Shown here: one piece after another, positions 46,457 through 57,080 of the stretch
Numbering within the stretch: the stretch's first letter is position 1
Layout: each line of letters begins with the position of its first letter
Assembly: GCA_049724395.1 (NCBI GenBank)
Contig: JAUGWO010000201.1
Span: 1 to 64,000, forward strand
Source: Spongospora subterranea f. sp. subterranea
Taxonomy: Eukaryota; Endomyxa: Phytomyxea; Phytomyxea; Plasmodiophorida
Length of the DNA: 64,000 nt
Reading direction: 5' to 3'
Notes under the pieces: model-generated
What the model was told of the DNA's origin: nothing
What the model saw: only the letters and a program-made list of their open reading frames with translations
Database searches by the model: none
Position numbers and translations under genes: made by a program

Positions 46457-49067
46457 ATGGCTCCCCTGAGTTTATCCAAGAGCTGGCGCGTGGTGAATAC
46501 CCATTCCGATAGCTATACAGGTGGCCGCGTTCGTCTGTCACATTGCCAGACCTATCTGGGCACATGGTGCAACGAATCCGTCAAACTGTTGTCGATCGGT
46601 AATGGCCAGGTCCAGAGAACCTTCTCGGACGAACACGATGGGTTCATCGCGTTCGATCTGCATCCGTGCTGCGGTGAGCTGGCCACTGTCCAGCGCAGCG
46701 GAATGATTCGAATCTGGTCAACGGAAACCGGGGCCCGAATTCGGGAATGGAAAGGACATAAACTGCCGGTGACGACGATTGTTTACAATGGCAGCGGAAA
46801 CCTGCTCGCCACAGGTGCCGTCGATCGCTGCGTCAAGGTCTGGAATGCCGTCAAAGGGTTCGCCACCCACAGCTTCTCCGAACATCACGATATGGTGACG
46901 TGTTTGTCGTTCCATCCCACCGCCCTGATGGTGTTCTCCGGTTCACGGGACGGCAGTATCAACGCCTACAATCTCACCACCAACTGCACTACCCCATTGT
47001 CGAACCACATGTCGGCCATTACCGATATGACCATTGAACCCCAGGGCAAATTCCTCATCTCTGTTGCAAGGGATCAGGTTGGCAAAATTTGTTTGTGTTC
47101 GTTGATAGTTTCCAAAACCGTTTAATTTATCTGGATTTTAGTTCTGCTTTCTTTGATTTTTTCTGTGCCCATTTTGTGCACATTTTTGTAGATGTTAACC
47201 AATTTGTCAGGTTATTAACGTCTGGTCGACGGAGTCACTGTCTCACATTCGCACGATGCTGGCAATGGAAGAACTGGAAGGTGTTGTGGTTCTATCCGAT
47301 GAATCCCCTCTGCCATGTACCCGTCCTCCTTCCCCAGTCCTGTTAACGGTCGGCTCCTCGGGGGCTCCTCGTCTTTGGAGATTGGACACGCTTTTCTGCA
47401 TTCACGAACAGAAACCTTTGGTTTCGACGCCTCTTACAGGAGCAATCGCCAGGTCCAAATTCGACGACTGTCTCATCATCACCGGCGATCACAACATTCA
47501 TCAGAAATCATTGGATACGTTCACCGACAAAAAGTGCATCATCGGATACAACGACGAAATCCTGGATATTTGTTGCTTCAAAGGCGAAGAGCGCGCCGCT
47601 ATCGCAACCAACTCTGAACTCATCCGCATCATGGATTTGGATTCATTTCATGCACAGCTATTAGGCGGCCATACCGCTGTCGTATTGTCGCTCGATATCA
47701 GTCCTTGTGGAAAATTTCTCCTTTCGTCGTCCAAAGACAATACGCTCCGGGTCTGGTCGTTGGAGACGATGGAATGTATTACGACCGTTAGTGGCCATAC
47801 CCATTCTGTCAATGCGTGTTCCTGGTCGCAGAAGTCGTCCGCGTTCTTCTGTTCGGTCAGCGAAGATCACACCCTGAAACAATGGGGTTTCGATGGGCAG
47901 AATGTTGCCACTCCGTCCACAGTTGTCGCCCATGATAAAGACATCAACGCTGTTGCCATCGCTCCTAATGACAAGATGATCGCCACGACTTCTCAAGACC
48001 GCACTGTCAAGATATGGTCAGCTGGCGGTTTGGAGCCATTGGCGACGCTTAAAGGACACAAGCGTGGCGTCTGGTGTGCAGCTTTCTCTCCCGTTGACAA
48101 GTGCTTGGCGACCGGGTCTGGCGATCGTATGATCAAGATCTGGTCATTGACGGATTTCTCGTGCGTCAAGACACTGGAAGGACACACGTCGTCGGTTTTG
48201 CGCCTCTCTTTTCTCACCAAAGGAATGCAGTTGATGTCGTCCGGCGCCGATGCCCTAGTCAAGCTGTGGACCCTGCACACCAACGAATGCGTGTCGACTT
48301 TTGAGGATGCGCACAACGACAAAATCTGGGCCATGGCTTTCACCAACACCAACGGCCGCCTGGTTACCGGTGGAGCAGATTCCGCCCTCCATGTCTGGCG
48401 CGATTTCACTCTCGAGGAGTCTGAGGCCAAAATTGCCCTTGATCATGAACGAGTTCACGTTGAACAGCGGCTTCGCAATGCAATTCGTGGCAAAAAATTT
48501 GCCGAAGCTGCCGATCACGCATTGCGTATTGAGAGCCCTCGGCATCTGTACAATGTTTTCGTCGCAATCCAGGACGATCAGATCGCTACTGTTGTTGAGT
48601 CGTGGTCCGACGACGATCTGGGGAAGGTCATGGGCTGGATTCAAGATTGGAATACGGTTGCCAAGCGTTGCGCCATCGCCCACAAAATCTTGAGGGTGAT
48701 TCTGGAGGGAATCGATCCCGAGAGATTGAGCAAACTCAAGAACATTTCCAGGGTGGCCGATGCGTTGACAGCGTATTCCCAAAGGCACTTCGAACGGATC
48801 GATCGCTTGATCCGGAAGACATTCCTGATTGACTACACCCTACATAATATTGGGCAGCTCGCTCCCATTCCCGAGAAACTTCTGGAAACCGAAACCGTTG
48901 ATGACGAGGTGATACGGGGATCACATGATAACCATGAGAATCCAAGAAATATAGCCGACCTGGCCGCGCTTGGAAAGCGAAAATCTGTCCCTGAAGAGCT
49001 AACTAAAAGCCAAATTCGTCGGCGAAAGAAATTAAAAGCTCGTGCCACCGCCGCAACTTCCTCTTAA
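46457..49067 (+). CDS. UTP13: U3 snoRNP / SSU processome protein UTP13 (TBL3), WD40 protein, 825 aa
   Basis: Two exons, 46457-47077 and 47211-49067, with a 133-bp GT-AG intron. The join reads A-R-D-Q-V-I-N-V-W-S in frame. WD40 repeats run from about residue 55 to 600, with repeated G-H...(V/I)(K/R)(V/I)W ends, for example KDNTLRVWSLET, QDRTVKIWSAGG, GDRMIKIWSLTD and ADALVKLWTLHT. They form two propellers, as in yeast Utp13 (817 aa). A helical Utp13 domain follows at about residues 620-760 (VEQRLRNAIRGKKFAEAADHAL...), and a basic tail (KSQIRRRKKLKARA) fits nucleolar localisation. UTP13 belongs to the UTP-B complex needed for 18S rRNA processing. Length and order agree closely with the family. 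Confidence 0.93.
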
Positions 49068-49072
49068 ATAAA
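49067..49072 (+). terminator. Polyadenylation signal AATAAA of UTP13
   Basis: AATAAA overlaps the last base of the UTP13 stop codon, which implies a very short 3' untranslated region. Confidence 0.5.
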
Positions 49073-49849
49073 GTCAAACGTTTTCAAACTCATGACTGAT
49101 CGTGATGGCAACACTGCGTTGACATGGAAATGTGTGTTCTCTCAGGTCAATAGTACTATAACCTGGAGGTGCAGACAACAGTTCAGAGTCAACTGATTCA
49201 AAAGAACCTGAAATATCAACGGATGGGGTTTTATCCAACCATGATCAGGTGTTCTTCGCCGAGCACCTGATCATTATTCACACTAATAGAACGGAATGCT
49301 TAGGCAAAATTTTGCTAATGTACGGCGAAGTCGAGGAAACTTGGTGTGCAGCGAATGTCTAGGGTGCCCACGGCTAGCTGGCTAGAAATTTGTCCTTAGT
49401 TGCCGAATCTGACACTATCTTGATTTTACGTTTGATTGATAGGCAAGTACCGTACTGGGTTTTTTACTCATTCATCGAGCGGTTCCACGACCGGACCTTC
49501 ATCATCATGGATATTGCCGCTTCGTCCTTCAGCCAGCCAGCCACCTGTCGGAAACCACGAAATGACCGCCCAGCAGACCGCATTTAGCCGACCAGCTGCT
49601 GAATCCGGAAGACCGGTTAACACATTTCCGTCATGCCGCGTCCCTTGGGCAATTCATGACCGTATCGCCAACCCAGTGTATCAGTTGAAGTCGTCAGTCA
49701 GTCAGTGAGACTGTCTATTCGTTACTCTCCCTCTGGCCCCCAATATAGATTGTGCCCATCTCTGTCTCATTATAATCAGTCAATGATCAACGATACCCTC
49801 CGTCAGTGTATTGTTCAGCGATCTGTTGATAATCGCGCTCATTTCGAAT
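49073..49849. other. Intergenic region before the rhomboid gene
   Basis: Short frames around 49390-49710 show no recognisable domain. There is a small inverted repeat CAGGTGTTCTTCGCCGAGCACCTG at about 49248-49271, with matching 7-base arms CAGGTGx and xCACCTG. Confidence 0.35.
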
Positions 49850-50811
49850 ATGTTCAGGTCTTTCGCGGGGCGTTCATCGCCTCTACAGCAGCTGTTGAGG
49901 CATCAGGCTGGCCAAGTCAGATTGTTCACAAAGCTGTGGCGGCGAGTCAAGTCGACGCTGCCACAAGTCGGCGAACCCCGACCAGAGTTCATGGTTCTGG
50001 AAGGGCCGACCCAAAGGCAGAAGCTGGTGCTCTGGGGGATGATGGGAATCAATCTGTCAGTATTCTTGAAGTGGAACAGTATCGACTCGATTGATCAAAA
50101 AAGGAAGATGGCAGATCACTGGACAACCAACGTTCGGAACACGTTAGAACGTCCATGGACTTTGGTAATATTCAACTGCTGCTAAATGACAAATAGTTCA
50201 AACAACTTTGTCCTAAAAATCTCACCATGTTTTTCTGTTTGATTTTTTTCTATGTGAACTTTCCTATCGACAATGCGCTCCCAGATTACGGCGGCTTTTT
50301 CGCATTCTGTTCCACTTCATTTTGCCTTTAATATGGTGGCATTCAATTCATTCGCACCAATTCTCGTATGAAAGGGATCACATCCAATGGTCACAAATTT
50401 CACATGTGGTTTAGATAGAATTATTGGCTGTTCGCCAATTCCTGTCGTTTTACCTTTCGGCAAGCGCAGTGGCCAGCTTATCGCATGCCGCATATTGTCT
50501 GGCTACACGTACTGACACCCCTGCGCTTGGCGCCAGCGGTGCTGTTAGTAGGTAAGGGACTTCGATGAGATTTGGTTGCCAAACATGATTCGTAATTCAG
50601 CATGATGGTCATGGTTGCCATATTGTTTCCTAGCGCCAAGTTTTTAATTTTCGGAATATTTCCATGCCCTGCGATTGTTTGCGTCGCCGGGTTTGCCACT
50701 TATGAAATCTTCTACCTGGGCGACAATTCCGGAGTAGGTCGTGCAGCACATCTCGGCGGTCTGGCGTTTGGCGTTTTATATTACTTTCGGCGCATTCGCA
50801 TTAGATTGTGA
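49850..50811 (+). CDS. Mitochondrial rhomboid protease (PARL/Pcp1 type), 247 aa
   Basis: Four exons: 49850-50164, 50285-50365, 50415-50551 and 50601-50811, with GT-AG introns of 120, 49 and 49 bp, in frame throughout. The first 34 residues (MFRSFAGRSSPLQQLLRHQA...) are Arg-rich without acids, a mitochondrial presequence. A first membrane segment is at about 68-84 (LVLWGMMGINLSVFLKW). The rhomboid core then shows F-S-H-S-V-P-L-H-F-A-F-N-M, L-G-A-S-G-A-V with the catalytic Ser, and G-R-A-A-H-L-G-G-L-A-F-G with the catalytic His. Eukaryotic PARL/Pcp1 cleave inner-membrane substrates such as PINK1/PGAM5 or Mgm1 and cytochrome c peroxidase (known). The protein is short for the family (usually over 300 aa), mainly at the amino end, so a further 5' exon is possible. 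Confidence 0.88.
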
Positions 50812-52301
50812 GCACACCAATACAGACAAAGTTAATATATATAAAATTAAGGGCGTTGTTTCGACTGTTTTGCTGCTCTATGATCAAGTACAATCATATT
50901 CATTATGGCTCGTCATTATGGCTCGTTGATTTCTTCTTTATAAAATTTGGTGGAGCATTGCTATAAAGGTTGTTTGCAGTTGATACGATATACAGTTGGA
51001 TTAGTAGACCTTCGAGGATACAGCCAGGTTGAGCTAAGCAGAACTAATTTGAATACAGATGTCGATGTATTGCAACTCGATCCAGTCTTTGGAGGTATAT
51101 GTGTCCATTCGTCATCACGATGATGATGATTGAATGGGAGTGAATGTGGCGTGTAGGGAGTCTTTGTGTCTCTGGGACGCCATGAATGGGCGACAAACCA
51201 TTAGTACATTACATAATCAGCCATGGTTGGCTTGTTCCGTTATACAAAACGAGCCGCGACTTTTGATTCAGAAGAGCGTTGTCAAAGTCATAAACTTTGT
51301 TAACGTTGTCATGAGCTTTTAGAGGAGAATAATGAATTTGATTCGTGAAAAGAGGATGGACACGTTCACCAGCGAGGATCGCTCAAAACTGCACCATAGA
51401 GTCGAGGATTCCGTTCAACCAAACTTCAGTGGTGAAACCATGCACGGATTTGAAAATCAATTGACGCTTTACTGAGTTGGCAACTTTTCCATCAACCGAC
51501 TATAGATGTCATATTTTGCGACTTCCGATCGGTTGAAGTATATCCTACAGCATCGACAACGTCAGGATCCTGTTTCAAATTTGAAGCGGCGCTGCAGGCG
51601 AACCCAATTTTTTCACCATCGGTACGCGGCGATGGTGAGAACAATTGGAGCCTTCGCAGATACTATTATTTGACACGACCACATGTTGTCATAACCCGCT
51701 GATGTTCGGCAGAAAAAAAACAGCGAGAAAAGTGTGTCTGTGGCAACAGTGATCGGCTCATCGCCGCTCATACCCGCATGGCGTTCCCGATGTGTCCATC
51801 ACGTCGTGAGATGGATACCCAGCACTTGTAACAAATTAACCCAATGCTGACACAGCACATCACATAGTTTCTACTGAAGAGAATGTGATGCCGTCCAGAG
51901 CTGGAAACGACGCTTGAACAGGAACATGAATAATGTAGAAGCGGCGAATATTCAGTTTTATGAAATACTTTTACAGATGACCTCCAGTATGGATGCCTGC
52001 ATATTTTTATGCCGAATCCAATGTATACAAGATTCTCCGATGATGCCTTAATCTCCGCTTCACCAACTAAAATCAACCAGAACCGTGTTGTCATATTCCT
52101 CCCGCTCTCTATATCAGAAGTACACCTGAACGGCGGCGACCATTGGATCTCCCCTCCCCCTCGTCGTCCTCACCCAAACCCGATCCATCGGGCCGGCATC
52201 GGTTCAAGTCCGGCCAAGTTCGAACCGTTGTCGGGATCCAGAATGTCGCCGGCTACGCATCCTTGGATTCCGAGCATTCTTGTCCATTCATCTTCCCGTT
52301 A
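50812..52301. other. Intergenic; no confident gene
   Basis: A frame at 51134-51322 contains LCLWDAMNGRQTISTLHNQ, which resembles one WD40 blade end, but nothing around it extends the match. The rest has only short frames. Confidence 0.35.
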
Positions 52302-53999
52302 ATGAAAGTGACGACGCGATGGCGAAAAGGTGCCGTGTTCTGTGCCTGGATGTTCCAGAAATTGTTGTCAATCGGGGTCGGTTTCTGGCGATTCAATGTC
52401 ATCCCGTTAGTCAAGGCGCCGACGTATTTCTGGATCATTGCAGTCCTAATTCCAGATATCGACCCCGGCGCCTGTGTTCGCGTCGGGTTCGTCGTACGAC
52501 GCCTGGTCCTGCGAAAATATATGGCCACATCGCCTTCGTCGGTGTATTCTTCGGACGAGGACGAGTGGGAGCGGGATCATGCTGCGACGTACCGATCGAC
52601 GAAGCCCGTTAAGACCTTCTCCCAAATACTGGCACATGACGCCCTGCTGATCACACGATTGACCGTGATCTTGCTGAAATTATTCGGTTTCGGATGGAAG
52701 TGTTAGTCCTTTACGATCGGTATTCTCAAACAAAATCGACTGACTCGTTGTAATTGCCAAGGGATAACATCGGTGATTAGGCTTTTCTGCTTCATAATCC
52801 TATTGCTGCCGGCGTTCTTGGCTTTGTATATCCGGTATTTATTGTCAGATCGGATACGACGCGCCATTCGGTATGCGAGCAAAGGAAGAAGCTTTCTGGA
52901 TATATACATACCACACGATTCCAATGTCAAACCCGACTCCGGATGGCCTGTTGTTGTTTTCTTTCCCGGTATATATTTTCGTTTTCCGTGCAGCTTGTTT
53001 CCAGAGGTAAATGGCAGCCCTTAGGTGGAGCTTGGATAATTGGACATCGCGCTTGGCCAACATTGATGGGATGGAGGATGGCTCAAAAGGGCATCATATT
53101 CGTGGCAGTCGACTACAGGAATTTCCCGCAAGGTTTGGCAATCTGCTCGAATCGCCGAATGTGAGACTGAGGTCAATTTCGTCAGGAGAAATTATCGATA
53201 TGCTTGTCGACGCCAATAATGCTATATCGTATGTGTTCGATCACATTCATGAATACGGTGGCGATGTTCGGAACGTAACATTGGCGGGACAGGTACATCA
53301 ATACGACTGCAAAGAAAACGACAGGTTAACCAACTGTCGACAGTCAGCTGGAGCTCATCTGTCCTCATTATGTCTACTGCGACAATCTCAATGGGAGCGC
53401 GTTGAGTCGCGAGTAGCTTGGAAAACCTCGTGTTTGAGAAGGTTCATTGGTAAGAGCGTATGCTGGATCCAGACGCGATCTAACACCCCAGGAACTCTGA
53501 AGGTGTTTCCGGGCCGTACAATTTAGAAGCAGTTTGTCAACACCTTCACGGAAGAGGTCTCTACCGGGATGTCTTGCGAAAGATTATGGGTCATAATCTT
53601 TCCTTGTTTTCTCCGGCGTGCACGCTGATGCGAAAAGATAATGTACCACTGGGTCCGATTCCTGACGTCTTTCTTTTTCATGGTCAGTCCCGGAGCGTAA
53701 TGACGTTTTCAGTTCAAATTTGATGAGATGTAGGTGATGCTGATAGGACGGTCCCATACGAATCCAGTATCGAATTTGGCAACGCGCTGCGCAGCGTGGG
53801 AGTCAACACACGTATACGAATATACGAAGGCAAGACTCACACGGATATGATTTTGGAGGATTCCATGGCCGGATTCGATCCTTTCCTCGACGAGTTCATA
53901 GCTATCGTGAAGGAAGAACCCTTCCACTCGGCGCAAAGGCATTGGTCCCTGTGCAGCGCCATTCAGATCAAGCTAGCTCGTTTCGTAAATCCATTTTAG
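52302..53999 (+). CDS. ICME: Isoprenylcysteine alpha-carbonyl methylesterase (ICME), 7 exons
   Basis: Exons end or start at ..52699, 52781-52968, 53025-53132, 53186-53292, 53344-53449, 53503-53682 and 53734-53999, with six GT-AG introns of 51-81 bp. From the ATG at 52521 the protein is 377 aa; an in-frame ATG at 52302 would add 73 residues with extra hydrophobic stretches, so the start is uncertain. Near the amino end are membrane segments ([20 protein letters not shown]). The alpha/beta-hydrolase core has P-G-G-A-W-I-I-G (oxyanion hole), [21 protein letters not shown] (nucleophile Ser), G-D-A-D-R-T-V-P (acid) and Y-E-G-K-T-H-T-D (His). The order and the final R-F-V-N-P-F closely follow plant ICME. 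ICME removes the methyl ester from prenylated CAAX proteins at the ER, reversing ICMT. Confidence 0.9.
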
Positions 54000-54016
54000 T
54001 ACAGTTGCTTAACTAT

Positions 54017-54022
54017 AATAAA
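54017..54022 (+). terminator. Polyadenylation signal AATAAA of the ICME gene
   Basis: AATAAA 18 bases after the stop codon, a typical distance for this window, where the UTP13 signal is also very close to its stop. Confidence 0.5.
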
Positions 54023-54325
54023 TGATATCTATGTATTGACTGGAATTGTCGTTCGCAGCAATAGTTTAGCGCCAACCCGAATGATAAATTGGTCAAGGCG
54101 AGGTGGTGTTTGCCTTCGTAATTTGGGCCAAACAGTCAATTTTCAGACCGAGTTGGAAATCGTTCCACTAAGACGAGAGTTAACTGAAGTTTGAACAATA
54201 CCACATTTCAGCTTACACTGAGCCCAAAGACAGAAGGAGTATATAATTCGACTTGCACGAGGCGGCCTTGGAACAAGGCGTTGATTGCAGAAGGAGGATG
54301 GCCATCTATATATTGAAGTTTAAGT
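54023..54325. other. Intergenic
   Basis: Nothing recognised between the ICME poly(A) signal and the next retroelement fossil. Confidence 0.4.
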
Positions 54326-54326
54326 G

Positions 54327-55779
54327 TTAACGGCAAATCAAGAAAACAGTCAATATCAAACCATTTTCAAGTAGGTTGAAAATTCGCTCAATGAAGCGTT
54401 TTAGGCTGGCATCCGAAGGTAAAACAAATTTTTTAGAAAGACGGGAGTATTCAGCATTTGGATGCCAGTCAGGTACCGTCTGAAGCAAGTGAATTACTCG
54501 TTCTTTTGGGAGGCGCCGACCACCTTGCTGATATGGATCACAGGCACCAAAATTGACCTGTGGCATCAGTGATAGGTTCCGGCATTGCCCTATCCTGCGA
54601 TTCAGGAACCGAAGCCCCATCGACATCGTTGAGATGATGTCGATTGAGTAATAAAGGATACTTCCAGTTGACAGCGGGCAGCCTATAGTTCTGACACTTG
54701 TACTGGACTGGTCACCAGTGTACAAACATCCGACAGAGTTGTCGGTGTCTACAAGAGTAGGGTTTTCCAGTCCGCCGGTGTTGACAGTGTTCATCAGGGG
54801 CCCCGGTTCACATTTGCCCCGAGTCTCGAAGTTACTGTATGACGGGAGATGATGATTGACCGACCCCCACGCCAACAGTGAGCTCGCGCACGGCCACCAC
54901 ACACTGGCAGCCGAACGCCCCGCGGTCGTTGACTCGGAATATATGTCGAAATTTATCAATGTACTCTAGAAGAGTTGCAATAAATTCGGGAGGAGCAATG
55001 CGTGCAGCTTCCGCTACACGTAGATCAAGAGCTTGGTTGACCTCCTCTTGATTTAACAAAGAGATACTGCTGTCATCGACATCATCGAATTCGAAATATT
55101 CCGACGATATAGAAGAATCCGTGGTATCAGTGACCTGATAACTTGTCTTTCCCAGCTCGCAGAGTTGCTGTTCAACATCAATTCCCACACATAAAAGTAA
55201 CGGACGACCTAAAAGTACTTCAGGAATATCACAATTGAGAACATGAATCCAATGGTTGCGGACAGTGACAGGACCGGCAACAGTGTGGATCACGATGTCA
55301 ACCAGGATAAGAAATAATGATTCTTTGATGGCTCCGTCCGCGATGTTGAATCGTACATGCTCCTCACGAATTCGAGGGTTACCATCACGTAAGTGATTCC
55401 ATGTATTAACGCCAATGACGGTATGATCAGCACCGTCATCAATGGCTGTGGAAGGTCTGTATGATGGAGTACCTGCAATAATCTCAACGGACTCAATAAC
55501 CTTGCTGGTGGCATTGTTGTTAAGAACAATGGGCTCATCCGAATTCTTGATGTGATTAGCAGACGGATTACGAGAAATTAACCATAAATCATCAGTAGAC
55601 ACAGGCTCTTGTTGTTCGTTCGAAGAGTGAAAACGGTTCAGGTTACGCAGAACACTTCTGATATCAGCTGGATCGGGACAATTATAATTACCGGTAATAA
55701 TAGAATCGTTCAGGTAGGGATTGTCTTCTGAGAAAGTTACGCGATTAATTTTTGGCCGGAATTTAATTAACATTAGCAC
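54327..55779 (-). mobile_element. Gypsy-like retroelement fossil, protease region
   Basis: Minus-strand frames include an aspartic protease of the retropepsin fold: a D-D-G-A-D-H-T-V-I-G active-site region, then H-V-L-N-C-D-I-P-E-V-L-L-G-R-P-L-L as the flap and second half. A spacer of the sort that precedes reverse transcriptase follows (FIATLLEYIDKFRHIFRVN). A long polar stretch, possibly gag, lies upstream. It does not match the other gypsy families in the window. The second frame at 54327-54959 is less clear. It is broken, with at least a few breaks, and no LTRs were seen. Confidence 0.6.
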
Positions 55780-57080
55780 ATTTGATCACATCATTGCACG
55801 TGAGCCTATGTGAAAGAATTCGGAAATGTTATGGAAACTGGAGATATGATGGAATTTGAAAATGTGATGGCAATGTGACTCAAAATCACACGATTTGAAT
55901 GATGCACGACAATGTCGTCATCTGGTCAATGGCTGGCTCTAAGCAAAAGACAACCGAAAGTGTTGCATCAAGCGTTACTTGTTGTATCAGGATCGACAGT
56001 AAACGGGACATTCCACGTACCACCATTCGCGCTGGACCGCTTCTTGCTCAAAGCTTTCAAAACCTTTCTGAGGAACGTTTGAAAATCTTCCTCGGAGTCG
56101 TCCGGTACAACCAAACGTAGACAAAAATTTTGATAACTTGAACGATAACGATTTCGCTGCCAATCAATTTCTCGCCGTGATGTAGTCCTTCCAAAACAGC
56201 AGAAAATACAGTAGCGATGAGCGATTCCAAGAAATAATTCAACACGTCGCTCAGTGTCACATCATTATTGGATTGTCTGCACAACGACTGGCGAGCATTG
56301 CGACAAAGTGCCTTGATTTCTCATAATCTCGAAATGTTGTTGCCTTGAAACGTTTTTCATATCTGTGTGTTTCGTTGGCCAAATGTCTGTTATATCAACG
56401 TTGAATAAAATAATCAAATTCCATTTGTTTAGTTATGATCCAACACCCTAGCACCACACAGAATTATGATGGGAACTGAGATATTGTTGGGAAAGGTCCC
56501 GCGGCTCATGTCAGCAACACAGGAGTCAAATGAATCCGACAGTCGACGTTGGCGTTCAAAAGCTAATGGATAAGAAGACGAATTTCATGCTCTAGTGAGG
56601 ATGGTGAGAAGGTTGGGCGGATATCCTCACGAGAGCATATTTGAACAGAACTAAACTTGAAATCAAGGGCAAAAAGGCGAGTTGACATAAGTGAGTTGCT
56701 GCCTTGGTATCTTCATGTCCGTATTCCGTTGGATATGTGTGCGAACGGCCACAGTAAGCAATCACATATCAGTATGATGCCTTGTCGATCACCGCAAGAG
56801 TATTAGAAGATCCAACGCGATGGGAGACCGATAACGCGGAAAACTAATTGTTGAGGTAAAAAATGGATATAGAATGAACTAAAATAAAGTATGACAACAC
56901 ATTCAAATATAGGGTCCATAGCGAGGAGGAACATCATTTCAATGTCTGATCCGTTGATGACAGTCTGGGAAAGGCCCAAGCGCCATGTGTACTGACTGAG
57001 CGGGCAAGATCATTAAGACGACGAAAATATCACATATGCCCATTGAATAAACAAACAGAGAATTTTAAAAACATCTGGGT
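55780..57080. other. No confident gene
   Basis: AT-rich region with short frames only. A minus-strand frame at 56057-56284 has a hydrophobic middle but no homology signal. It lies 3' of the minus-strand ankyrin gene. Confidence 0.35.

Noticed and set aside
51134-51322. WD40-like fragment LCLWDAMNGRQTISTL
   Set aside because: A single blade-end match without neighbouring blades; short motifs of this type occur by chance.
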